Assembly: GCA_963609725.1 (NCBI GenBank)
Contig: CAVDLI010000055.1
Coordinates: forward strand, 1-10,769
Origin: UBA9732 sp963609725
GTDB lineage: Bacteria; Spirochaetota; Spirochaetia; Sphaerochaetales; Sphaerochaetaceae
Direction: 5' to 3'
Length of the DNA: 10,769 bases
Shown: positions 1-6,533 of the stretch, in pieces
Layout of the letters: each line of letters starts with the position of its first letter
How positions within the stretch are numbered: position 1 is the first letter of the stretch
Notes under the pieces: model-generated
Told to the model about the DNA's origin: nothing
Seen by the model: only the letters and a program-made list of their open reading frames with translations
The model's database searches: none
Program-made: the position numbers and the translations under genes

Positions 1-360
1 GAGAAGTCTTGCATTTTCTGGAATACGTCCAAGGTAGTAAGACTAGAAAGAATGCCTAAAAGAATACTGGGTGCGACATTGACCATCTTTTTCAATGTTG
101 ACTCCAGCGAGAAGGCAAGCGGTTTTTAGGTGTTTGTTTGCTCCATCTGAACCAATGAATTTTCCTTTTTTTTGAACAAACATATATTGGCCACGAGTTC
201 TAGATATAAGCTCCTGTAAGAGGTTTGTAGTTCGTTCTGACAGTATACCAGCCTTAAATGGTTGTCCTTTATCAGAGGTCTTTATTCTTGGTTGTACGCT
301 TCTATGTTTCCGGTATCCTTGAAGACAGATTTTGATACGTTCAAAATCTGTCTTCTTGTT
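1..360 (-). pseudogene. Decayed tyrosine recombinase (phage-type integrase), C-terminal catalytic domain
   Basis: Translating the minus strand from 360 downward gives an open frame that reads like the C-terminal catalytic part of a tyrosine site-specific recombinase. It runs through KTSDKGQPFKAGILSER, then ANKHLKTACLLAGV, then RTQYSFRHSF, the box II region with the conserved Arg-His. An in-frame TAG at 43-45 interrupts it directly after RHSF, and the frame then continues as SYYLGRIPENARLL to the window edge, still integrase-like. The nucleophilic tyrosine would lie further left, outside the window. No start codon or N-terminal DNA-binding domain exists upstream; the frame runs back into the stop of the lipoprotein gene. 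At the usual box II histidine position (three before the Arg) there is a tyrosine. I read this as a 5'-truncated, stop-interrupted remnant. A sequencing error at the TAG would not restore the missing N-terminus. The left end of the homology is uncertain, somewhere around 300-360. Confidence 0.75.
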
Positions 361-364
361 TTTA
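321..364 (+). terminator. Perfect 15-bp hairpin with T-rich tail (plus-strand terminator-like)
   Basis: The arms GAAGACAGATTTTGA (321-335) and TCAAAATCTGTCTTC (341-355) are perfect reverse complements around a 5-nt loop, TACGT. On the plus strand the stem is followed by TTGTTTTTA, the form of an intrinsic terminator. On the minus strand no T-run follows. All genes seen here run on the minus strand, and no plus-strand gene lies in 1-320, so the transcript it would end is unknown. It sits at the upstream edge of the integrase remnant. Confidence 0.5.
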
Positions 365-435
365 TAAGTTATTATATTTGAACGAATTACAAAAGTAATA
401 CTAGCATAAAGATGGTGGAATATGTCAACTTCTCT

Positions 436-451
436 ATACGTATATACGTAT
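436..451. repeat. 16-bp perfect palindrome
   Basis: The sequence ATACGTATATACGTAT equals its own reverse complement. It lies 18 bases downstream of the lipoprotein stop codon, between that gene and the recombinase remnant. It could be a protein-binding site, a recombination core or chance in AT-rich DNA. It has no GC-rich stem and no T-run, so it is not a convincing terminator. Confidence 0.5.
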
Positions 452-468
452 GATACTTTCTCGTAGCT

Positions 469-1659
469 TTATAACGAAGAACTTTGCCCTTTAGCAATAT
501 CCCCGTCTTCACAATGAATAGTGTAATTTCCAGTGTTTGAATTCCAACTATAATACTCGTTAGAATGCTTTTTTATAGCATTCCATTGCTCTATAGTTCC
601 ATCATAGTCAATTCTTGTTAGGCCGGTACAAAAATATAAAGCACCTTCACCAATATTTGTAACACTGCTTGGTATTGTTATTTTTTCTAACTTTGTACAG
701 CCGTAAAAAACATGTTTCTCTAAACTCGTAACACCCTTTGGTATTGTTATTTCAGTTAGTTCTTCACAACAATCAAAAGCATTATGTTCTATTCTCATCA
801 CACTGGATGGTATAATTATCTCGTTAAGCTTCTTACAACTATGAAAAGAACCTATCTCTATGCTCGTCACACTGTCCGGTATAATCACTTTAGTAAGACT
901 GCTACAACTTGCAAAAGCATAAAAACTTATACTCGTAATACCTTCAGGAATTTGCACTTCAGTAAGATTGCGACAACCATTAAAAGCATCGTCTTCTAAG
1001 CTCGTCACAGCCTTACCCTTATATGAAGAAGGGATATCTACAGAAGAAATTGTTTTATCATTACATTTAATAGAATATGAATCCGTTTCAGCAGAATATG
1101 TATAATCTAAGCAACTAGGTTTCCAAATAGCATAAAGTGTCATATTGTCATAAATTTTGATAGATTCAGACCCAAAATAAGATTTACCACTTTCGTCTGA
1201 AACAGTATTCCACACGTCAAATATATAACCTTCATTTGAAAGAGAGTCACAAGAAGGAACAACGAAAGTCTCACCTTCATACATAGTAAAATACATCTTA
1301 AACGACTCTTCTGCCGTCATATTAAAGTCAAGCGTTATTGTATACTTTGCAAGAGCTTTCCACTGTGCATACAATGTAACATCACTATCAATTTTGACAG
1401 TCGCAGATACTGCATAAGAGTCACCACTTCCATCTTTTTCTGTATTCCAAGATGTAAACTCATACCCATTTTTGGAAAGAGTATTTTCTGATGGAATAAT
1501 TAAACACCCCCCCCTACTTTCAACTTCAATTGAAGCAGGAGCTTTGCCTTCAGCACCATTGGCATCAAAAGTCACTGTATATATCTCAACTTCTGGATCA
1601 CACGAAATAAGGCAAAAAGAAGCTAAAACAATAGTTAAAAAGAACAAAAACTTTTTCAT
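469..1659 (-). CDS. BspA-type leucine-rich-repeat surface lipoprotein with two InlB B-type repeats
   Basis: Predicted 396-residue lipoprotein. Residues 1-20 are a lipoprotein signal peptide (MKKFLFFLTIVLASFCLISC) with lipidation expected at C20. Two Listeria-Bacteroides/InlB B-type repeats follow, at about 27-101 and 106-180, each ending in the hallmark LYAQWK or LYAIWK. A BspA-like (LRR_5) array of six 23-residue repeats then covers 218-355, followed by a C-terminal tail with the TIEQWNAI element common in this family. Such proteins are anchored outside the cell and are linked in the family to adhesion or host interaction; the ligand here is unknown. The ATG at 1659 is preceded by an AGAGAG-type ribosome site about 12 nt away. 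It appears to have its own promoter (see 1700-1729). Oddly, a run of eight G in codons 49-51 lies in the first B-type repeat, a possible on/off switch. The family call is firm; the function is inferred. Confidence 0.9.
   Translation of the reverse strand: MKKFLFFLTIVLASFCLISCDPEVEIYTVTFDANGAEGKAPASIEVESRGGCLIIPSENTLSKNGYEFTSWNTEKDGSGDSYAVSATVKIDSDVTLYAQWKALAKYTITLDFNMTAEESFKMYFTMYEGETFVVPSCDSLSNEGYIFDVWNTVSDESGKSYFGSESIKIYDNMTLYAIWKPSCLDYTYSAETDSYSIKCNDKTISSVDIPSSYKGKAVTSLEDDAFNGCRNLTEVQIPEGITSISFYAFASCSSLTKVIIPDSVTSIEIGSFHSCKKLNEIIIPSSVMRIEHNAFDCCEELTEITIPKGVTSLEKHVFYGCTKLEKITIPSSVTNIGEGALYFCTGLTRIDYDGTIEQWNAIKKHSNEYYSWNSNTGNYTIHCEDGDIAKGQSSSL
595..1008 (-). repeat. Six uninterrupted 69-bp LRR repeats
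   Basis: The LRR array consists of six units of exactly 23 codons without any insertion or deletion (residues 218-240, 241-263, 264-286, 287-309, 310-332 and 333-355). The consensus is roughly VTSIE..AF..C..LT.I.IP.. . Every unit has a cysteine at position 12 (C229, C252, C275, C298, C321, C344), giving a regular cysteine ladder. The sequences are diverged, so the array is old rather than freshly duplicated, but its unit length allows gain or loss of repeats without a frameshift. Confidence 0.85.
1507..1514 (-). repeat. Homopolymeric G8 tract inside the lipoprotein gene
   Basis: There are eight consecutive C on the plus strand, which are eight G on the coding strand, spanning codons 49-51 (Arg-Gly-Gly). 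With eight G the full lipoprotein is read. Removing one G gives GTT TAA immediately after the tract, a stop. Adding one G gives about 15 foreign codons and then TGA. The tract is therefore placed as a slipped-strand on/off switch. Confidence 0.6.
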
Positions 1660-1699
1660 AAAATTCTTTTCTCTCTACAACTCTAAAATATATGCCGCA

Positions 1700-1729
1700 A
1701 TGGTATCTACCTGCCAAGGTCACTGTCAA
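1700..1729 (-). promoter_or_regulatory. Candidate sigma-70-type promoter for the LRR lipoprotein
   Basis: On the minus strand a consensus -35 box TTGACA (1724-1729) is followed after 18 bases by TACCAT (1700-1705), a moderate -10 match (4 of 6). It lies 40-70 bases upstream of the lipoprotein ATG, inside the 199-bp gap between that gene and the TIR gene. No other gene needs a promoter here. It is a prediction from sequence only. Confidence 0.45.
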
Positions 1730-1820
1730 GAATTTACTTATAAAGCAAATCACACTTACCCCGGAAGACACACTTACCAAAAAAAGCATTCTTAATAAAG
1801 CACCATTCAAACCGATGCCC

Positions 1821-1857
1821 TTTTAAAAAACTTTTTAAGAGGTTCTTTCAAAAACCT
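1821..1857 (-). terminator. Weak candidate terminator after the TIR gene
   Basis: On the minus strand, directly after the TIR stop codon, AGGTTTTTGAAAGAACCT (1840-1857) can fold into a 7-bp stem with one G-U pair and a four-base loop. It is followed by CTTAAAAAGTTTTTT, so the T-run starts about nine bases after the stem. The stem is short and the T-run is delayed; it may be a weak terminator or only AT-rich spacer. Confidence 0.35.
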
Positions 1858-1858
1858 A

Positions 1859-3711
1859 TTATGACTTTTTATATAATGGGTTGCGGTCTTCTCTCATTTT
1901 AATTGCCATCTCACAATCTGGGCTTTGCATATCATCCATTGATTTAATGACATTTGGAATACAATTTATAGCTTCATCTACATAATCATGGAATGTTGCA
2001 ACAAGATGTGTTTGAGGAGACTCTGCATAAATGATTGGTTTTGTTGAAAAAAGTATGTAATACAACATTTTGCGCATTGCTTGAACCGGAGAACAAATTA
2101 CTATAAATCTTTGATAATCACCATTTAGAAACAAATTAGAACTTACATAACATTCATCTGCAGAACAGTAGACACCATCAGAGCCTTTATATTCGTCATT
2201 TGTTTCTTGTCCAAGTATATCTTGAGGATTAACACCATGACCAATTAAATAGTTTTTCCCTGATTCAGAAAGAGAAATTGGATCTACAACATATTCACCT
2301 CGTTTGTTTTTTGCTTGATGCAAACTGCCTGGTACATAAATATTTACAGTCCATCCATTGTCACAATATTCTTTGTAAATTTTAATTGCACGATCTAAAC
2401 GAGCCTTAAACTCATCCTTGGGAGTTCCATTAGGATTTAATGGATGTTGAGCAGCACATTCAATCAATAAACATTGAGAATTAGAAATTTCTGCACTCAT
2501 CATGTTTTTTTCTGCTTCTTCTTGCTTTTCATGCCATTTAGCAAATGCAAAAGAGCCTTCATAACGGAAACATTCTTTGACATCGCTTTTCAAGTCCCAT
2601 ATTTCGTGGTTTGATACAGTTTTCTCCCAAACAGCATTAAAATGATTTTCATATTTGTGGATTACTGAATGTTCTCCATAATCTCTAAGCTCTAGTGATA
2701 ATGATTGTGCATTACTTCTAGCTGGTGGCAGTGTCACAGTTGCCCATCCCCAAGAAGATGTTTCGTTAGAAATTAGGATAACAGTTTGACGTAACGATGA
2801 ATCTACATTTCCAACTTTTATTGTCCCACACCCCTCGTTCTGTGCTTCACATAGCAATTTACGCAATTCAGAAATTATCAAAGAAAATTCATTATTCAAA
2901 GACCCGTCATCACGACCTTCCAAAGCTTCAACATCACAAAATAGTGGTCCAGAAGGATTGCCTAGCAATATTTCAATTTCACATCCGTTTTTTAGCGCAT
3001 GACACAATGGGTTGTTTTTATAATCACTAATATTATACTTTCTGAAAAATCCAGCTCCTGTTGTAGTAATAATTTTTATTTTGCGCGCTTTTCGTATCTT
3101 GTCTGACATATCTATTTGGTCCAATGTAACGCGTTCAATACCATAATTGGCACAAGGCTTAATAATATTGGCATTTTCTTTTTCCATTGAAATTGGTGGA
3201 ATGTCAGAATTTGCAATCCTGTGTTTCTCTAAAGTATGCCTTAAAGCTTCATACTTATCATTAAATATTACAATGTCATCTACTTTCTCATGTAAGATGT
3301 TATCTTCTAAGCATTTCTTGAATGAAGTCTTATTGTTTTCTGTAATTGGATAACTAAAATCTATTCTTTGATGCACGCCAAACAAACGCGACAATTCGTT
3401 AGCATCTACATTTGGGAATGACAAGATAATTAAATTTTTTTGAGATCCAAAAGCTGCACCTGCTTCAAGTAACGATATGCCACTTCTTAGATAGTTTGGA
3501 GTTACAACTAAAATAACATTGCTACAACTTCTAATTTCTTCAAAAAGAAAATCATACCATGTTTTTGTAGCATCAATGCCTGTATCTCCATTAGAAGAAC
3601 AAAAAATCAAGTTTCTATCTACACNNNNNNNNNNCCAATAGATTCCAAATAATCTACAAAAAGAGGCCCAACTTCGTCTTTTGTGCTATGACTAATAAAT
3701 ATTTTTTCCAT
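1859..3711 (-). CDS. Large TIR-domain protein with DUF5919/PLD-like and DUF218-like domains (candidate defence effector)
   Basis: The true start is the ATG at 3709-3711, beyond the N gap. It is preceded by AAGAAGGG at a 6-base spacing and encodes MEKIFISHSTKDE, the classic TIR opening. After the gap the frame continues VDRNLIFCSSNGDTGID and then S-x6-LEAGAAFG, where the Glu (codon 3464-3466) sits at the catalytic position of TIR NADases. Counting residues from the TTG at 3610, the TIR domain ends near 112. Residues about 145-330 resemble DUF5919, a PLD-like fold without visible HKD motifs, ending in HKYENHFNAVWE. Residues about 378-545 show the DUF218/YdcF order RLDRAIKIY, then SESGKNYLIGHGV, then FIVICSPVQAMRK. 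Total is about 615-620 residues. No membrane segment is seen, so it is probably cytoplasmic. TIR proteins often cleave NAD+ in phage defence; that role is inferred here. The toxin-antitoxin pair lies 81 bases upstream. Confidence 0.8.
3625..3634. other. Assembly gap (10 N) inside the TIR gene
   Basis: Ten N separate the TIR start (codons 1-25 plus two bases) from the rest of the gene. With exactly ten bases the two halves are out of frame. They join in frame if the real gap is 2 modulo 3, for example 8 or 11 bases. The protein is continuous in homology across it (YLESIG, then VDRNLIFCSS), so few residues are missing and the gap length is probably nominal. Confidence 0.95.
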
Positions 3712-3725
3712 ACTACACCCTTCTT
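3712..3725 (-). promoter_or_regulatory. Ribosome binding site that sets the TIR start
   Basis: On the minus strand AAGAAGGG is followed six bases later by ATG and the FISHS-type TIR N-terminus. This places the start upstream of the N gap and shows that the TTG start inside the gene at 3610 is not the real beginning. Confidence 0.8.
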
Positions 3726-3792
3726 AATTGACTGCAAGTAGCTACAAATAGATAGCAAATCCCAATATCTTGACAGCTCCATTTTACCAACT

Positions 3793-4149
3793 TTATTCTA
3801 AATGAGAATTCAGTTTTTTATCAAAACTCACAATATGTTGTCCCAATACTCTGTTATAAGAAATTAGCAAACAATCCACAAAGTCTAAACTAGAATTTCT
3901 GAAAAGATTAACTGCAAAAAGAATTGCTAATCCATTCTCTATTTGTACTTTTTTTAATAGAGAAAAAAGAGCCGTAGAAACTTCCTCTCTTGATACATGG
4001 TAAACCCGTAAGAGGACATAAACGACCTCTGCAAGAACTTCAGTAGTAGTACAACACCCTTTATCAATAACTTGACATGCAACAAAGTACTTGTCTTCAA
4101 CATCTCTTAATAGATATCTAAGAATAACATTTGCATCAATTAAGACCAT
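3793..4149 (-). CDS. PIN-domain RNase toxin of a toxin-antitoxin pair (VapC-like)
   Basis: 118 residues, the usual length for a single PIN domain. It opens with MVLIDANVILRYLL, which carries the first PIN acid (D5). Further acids fit the family pattern: E41 in EVLAEVVYVL, D92 in LDFVDCLL and D110 in SFDKKL. PIN toxins are Mg2+-dependent ribonucleases; the RNA target cannot be told from sequence. I chose the ATG at 4147-4149 because it puts D5 in its normal place and overlaps the antitoxin stop by 14 bases, typical of translationally coupled pairs. An upstream in-frame extension to 4236 would lie wholly within the antitoxin gene and adds no domain. It is followed 81 bases later by the TIR gene with no clear terminator between, so the two may share a transcript. 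Confidence 0.85.
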   Translation of the reverse strand: MVLIDANVILRYLLRDVEDKYFVACQVIDKGCCTTTEVLAEVVYVLLRVYHVSREEVSTALFSLLKKVQIENGLAILFAVNLFRNSSLDFVDCLLISYNRVLGQHIVSFDKKLNSHLE

Positions 4150-4423
4150 ATTTTTCTCCAACAGCAAGCGCCCATGCATCTTTTTCTTTGTCATGCAAAG
4201 AAGAATTTGCATATTTATGAAGAATTCCACCAGCACAGTCAGGATAATTGTTCAACAGTATAGTAGATTTGGGCATAAATGGTAGACCATTCTGAGCAAG
4301 GCTTTGAATTGCAAACATTCTTACAGCATCTGCAAAAGAAAATCCCATATTTTCATACAACGCTTCAACTTTTTGTTTAAGTTCTGAGTCTATTCGTATT
4401 TGAAGAACTGAATCCTTAGCCAT
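4136..4423 (-). CDS. RelB/DinJ-family ribbon-helix-helix antitoxin
   Basis: 95 residues. The N-terminal half (about 5-50) matches RelB/DinJ antitoxins: VLQIRIDSELKQK forms the DNA-binding strand and first helix, followed by NMGFSFADAVRMF and then NGLPF, the signature ending of this family. The C-terminal half is expected to wrap the toxin. The start ATG (4421-4423) has AAAGAGG six bases upstream. The gene is followed by a PIN toxin rather than the RelE/YafQ-type partner more usual for this antitoxin class. A perfect inverted repeat lies 23-44 bases upstream of the start, consistent with self-repression by a ribbon-helix-helix dimer. Confidence 0.88.
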   Translation of the reverse strand: MAKDSVLQIRIDSELKQKVEALYENMGFSFADAVRMFAIQSLAQNGLPFMPKSTILLNNYPDCAGGILHKYANSSLHDKEKDAWALAVGEKYGLN

Positions 4424-4445
4424 TTAAAACCTCTTTTTTCTTAAA

Positions 4446-4467
4446 TTGTATTACAATCGTAATACAA
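4446..4467 (-). promoter_or_regulatory. Operator-like inverted repeat over the toxin-antitoxin promoter
   Basis: Perfect 9-bp arms TTGTATTAC (4446-4454) and GTAATACAA (4459-4467) flank a 4-base centre, AATC. On the minus strand the near arm contributes a good -10 box, TACAAT (4445-4450), about 22 bases before the antitoxin start. No strong -35 box is seen at the right distance. A repressor bound here would cover the promoter, the standard layout for self-regulated toxin-antitoxin operons. Confidence 0.65.
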
Positions 4468-4604
4468 AAATAAGACAAATGCAATTGAAAATTGAGCAAT
4501 AAAATTTTCATAAAAGACGTTCACTAGCCAGCCAATTAAAGAATTTTTTCATGTGATTTTTGGAAAAACACTATTTGCAAAAGCTTCTAAAAACCTCTAA
4601 AAAA

Positions 4605-6533
4605 TTAATTTTTCTTACACGGCAATATTACAGTAAATTTTGAACCTTTTTGCACTATACTTTCAACAGTAACAGTACCCCCATGATACAAAACAGCATG
4701 TTTTACAATTGAAAGTCCAAGCCCAGTCCCTCCCGATGCTTTTGAATGACTTTTATCTACTCTATAAAATCTCTCAAAAATTCTTGAAAGATGTTCTTTT
4801 GGAATGCCAATACCTGTATCAGAGACTTCAATTGTAACAAAATAATCAGCCAAAGCTGAATCAACCAATGCTACATCAAAAGTATTGTTACTCTTACAAG
4901 AAATTTTAATTTCTACTTGCCCACCAATTTTATTGTACTTTATGCCGTTATCAACAAGATTATACAGCATTTCATGTAAAAGAGGTTTAACACCCATAAT
5001 GTAGATGCTTTGCTCGTTGCCTTCCTCTTGAAAGCCACTTTGACTGTCATGCTGAATGGCAGTCTCATGTTGAATTACCATTTGCAAGCCACTTTGCATA
5101 GCATCCTGTACACCGCTCATAACAGTATCTTGCACCACACTTAATACAACATCTTTACCAATAGGTTCAATAGCTCCAACAACTTCCATAACAACTTTTA
5201 TAGAAACATTTTTTTCTTTAGCTTTAGTACAAAGCTCTTCTTTTACAGTATTTGCAACAGCAAAAATATCTACTTTTTCAATAGGAACAGACACACCTTC
5301 ATCAAGTTGAGACAACCTCATTATGTCTTCAATAAGGTTTACCATTCTTGAAGCTTCTTTACGTATATTTGACGCAAAACGCTTTGTATCGTCACCTTGA
5401 GCAAGACCCATTTCAATGAGTTCTGCACTGCCCATTATTCCTTGAAGAGGAGTTTTTAACTCATGAGATACATTTGCAGAAAACTCACGCCTCGTATTCT
5501 CTGAAGCCAAAGATTGTGTAATATCAAAAGCAAGAACAACTAAACCAAGAGTCTCTCCTTGAGATTCCATTCTGCTTATTGAAAAACGAATAATTCTACC
5601 ATTATGCTCAAGTCTTAATTCTTCATGGCCACTTTCTAAAGCTTTATTTACAGCAATACTAAAATCGTGGCTGCGATAAACTTCAATAAAATCATGCCCA
5701 ATGTAATAAACATTCAAAGGTATATTTTGCACTTGAGATTGTACTTCTAAATCTAAAAGCTCAATAGCAGACTTATTCATTGACAAAATCTTGCAGTCAC
5801 AGCTTAAAACAATAAGGCCTTCACTCATGCTACTAGATATTTGCTCAAATTCAGCTGTCTTATGCTTAAGTTCAATTATTTGAACATCTATTTCTTGCCT
5901 TTGCATGTAAATTCTTCTAAGAAGTGGAGAAAGTTCTGGATATACATCATTGTCTAATGGGTTATCCAAATCTAAAGTATTAAGAGGTTCAACAATCTTT
6001 TGAGACATCTTTTTTGCATAAAAGAATGTAATAAACCACAATACAAGCAAAAAAGCTAAAAGAGGCAATATTGTTGAAAGTACAACTCTCATCATAGTGG
6101 CTCTGCTTTCTGACACACGCAGTACAGAACCATTAGATAACTTCATAGCATGATAAACTGTAACTTCAAGTAAAGTTGAAGAATATCTTGTATCTTCACC
6201 CCGGCCCGTTTCATATGCTTGAATGATTTCAGGTCTGTCTATATGATTTTCGTTATAAGAAAGCGTAGAACCTGTATCAAAAAGCACATCGCCTTTATCA
6301 GATATCAATGTAAATCTATAATTCCCAATATCAACAGCATCTGAATTGAGAGCTTCTAAATATTGCAAACCACAAATCTCAACACCCTGAGACGCAATAA
6401 CAAGCTCATCTTCAAGACGCTCAGAAAACCAAGAAGAGTAATTGGCAAATAAATTGCCAGTAACAACAACTAATCCAACTATTAACGCAAGAGAAGTTAT
6501 TGCCATGATTGCAAGCATTATCTTACGAGTCAT
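4605..6533 (-). CDS. phoR: PhoR-type membrane histidine kinase
   Basis: 642 residues, longer than usual for PhoR. Membrane segments at about 5-30 and 148-172 enclose an extracytoplasmic sensor region (31-147). A degenerate linker and a PAS domain (about 225-345) follow, then the dimerisation domain with SHELKTPLQG (phosphoacceptor H357). The ATP-binding domain has the N box LYNLVDNGIKYN (523-534), G1 DTGIGIP (572-578), F box FERFYR (586-591) and G2 GGTGLGLS (601-608). All catalytic boxes are intact. Its start overlaps the response-regulator stop as ATGA, with AGAGG about ten bases upstream. It should sense low phosphate through the Pst/PhoU complex and phosphorylate the neighbouring regulator. 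Odd feature: about 50 extra residues (about 455-510), rich in Gln, Val and Ser-Gly, lie between the dimerisation domain and the N box. The last gene of the pst-pho unit; I see no good terminator after it. Confidence 0.9.
   Translation of the reverse strand: MTRKIMLAIMAITSLALIVGLVVVTGNLFANYSSWFSERLEDELVIASQGVEICGLQYLEALNSDAVDIGNYRFTLISDKGDVLFDTGSTLSYNENHIDRPEIIQAYETGRGEDTRYSSTLLEVTVYHAMKLSNGSVLRVSESRATMMRVVLSTILPLLAFLLVLWFITFFYAKKMSQKIVEPLNTLDLDNPLDNDVYPELSPLLRRIYMQRQEIDVQIIELKHKTAEFEQISSSMSEGLIVLSCDCKILSMNKSAIELLDLEVQSQVQNIPLNVYYIGHDFIEVYRSHDFSIAVNKALESGHEELRLEHNGRIIRFSISRMESQGETLGLVVLAFDITQSLASENTRREFSANVSHELKTPLQGIMGSAELIEMGLAQGDDTKRFASNIRKEASRMVNLIEDIMRLSQLDEGVSVPIEKVDIFAVANTVKEELCTKAKEKNVSIKVVMEVVGAIEPIGKDVVLSVVQDTVMSGVQDAMQSGLQMVIQHETAIQHDSQSGFQEEGNEQSIYIMGVKPLLHEMLYNLVDNGIKYNKIGGQVEIKISCKSNNTFDVALVDSALADYFVTIEVSDTGIGIPKEHLSRIFERFYRVDKSHSKASGGTGLGLSIVKHAVLYHGGTVTVESIVQKGSKFTVILPCKKN
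5028..5098 (-). repeat. Imperfect direct repeat in the kinase insertion
   Basis: The plus-strand strings TTGAAAGCCACTTTGA (5028-5043) and TTGCAAGCCACTTTGCA (5082-5098) are near copies exactly 54 bases (18 codons) apart. They encode QSGFQ and QSGLQ. Between and beside them the protein shows shorter echoes such as VQDTVMSG and VQDAMQSG, and IQHE and IQHD, suggesting that the insertion grew by in-frame duplication. Confidence 0.6.

Noticed and set aside
784..999. Plus-strand open frame of 71 codons with internal repetition
   Set aside because: It lies opposite the LRR array; its repetition only mirrors the 69-bp repeats of the real minus-strand gene, and it has no ribosome site.
1472..1810. Open frames on both strands around the lipoprotein start (plus 1472-1795, minus 1598-1810)
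   Set aside because: Both overlap the signal-peptide end of the lipoprotein gene in other phases and show no recognisable domain. The region 1660-1858 is better explained as promoter and spacer.
4150..4236. Longer N-terminus for the PIN toxin starting at 4236
   Set aside because: The extra 29 residues lie inside the antitoxin gene in another phase, and the PIN domain starts exactly at the ATG at 4147-4149.
469..4440. Integron cassette array (several single genes and a toxin-antitoxin pair near a tyrosine recombinase)
   Set aside because: I looked for attC-like paired repeats in the gaps at 361-468, 1660-1858, 3712-3792 and 4424-4604 and found no recurring pattern. The recombinase remnant shows no integron-specific feature.
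4553..4571. Possible terminator of the kinase gene (GTG ATTTTT GG AAAAA CAC)
   Set aside because: The stem is nearly all A-T with a two-base loop and no T-run follows on the minus strand, so it is unlikely to terminate transcription.
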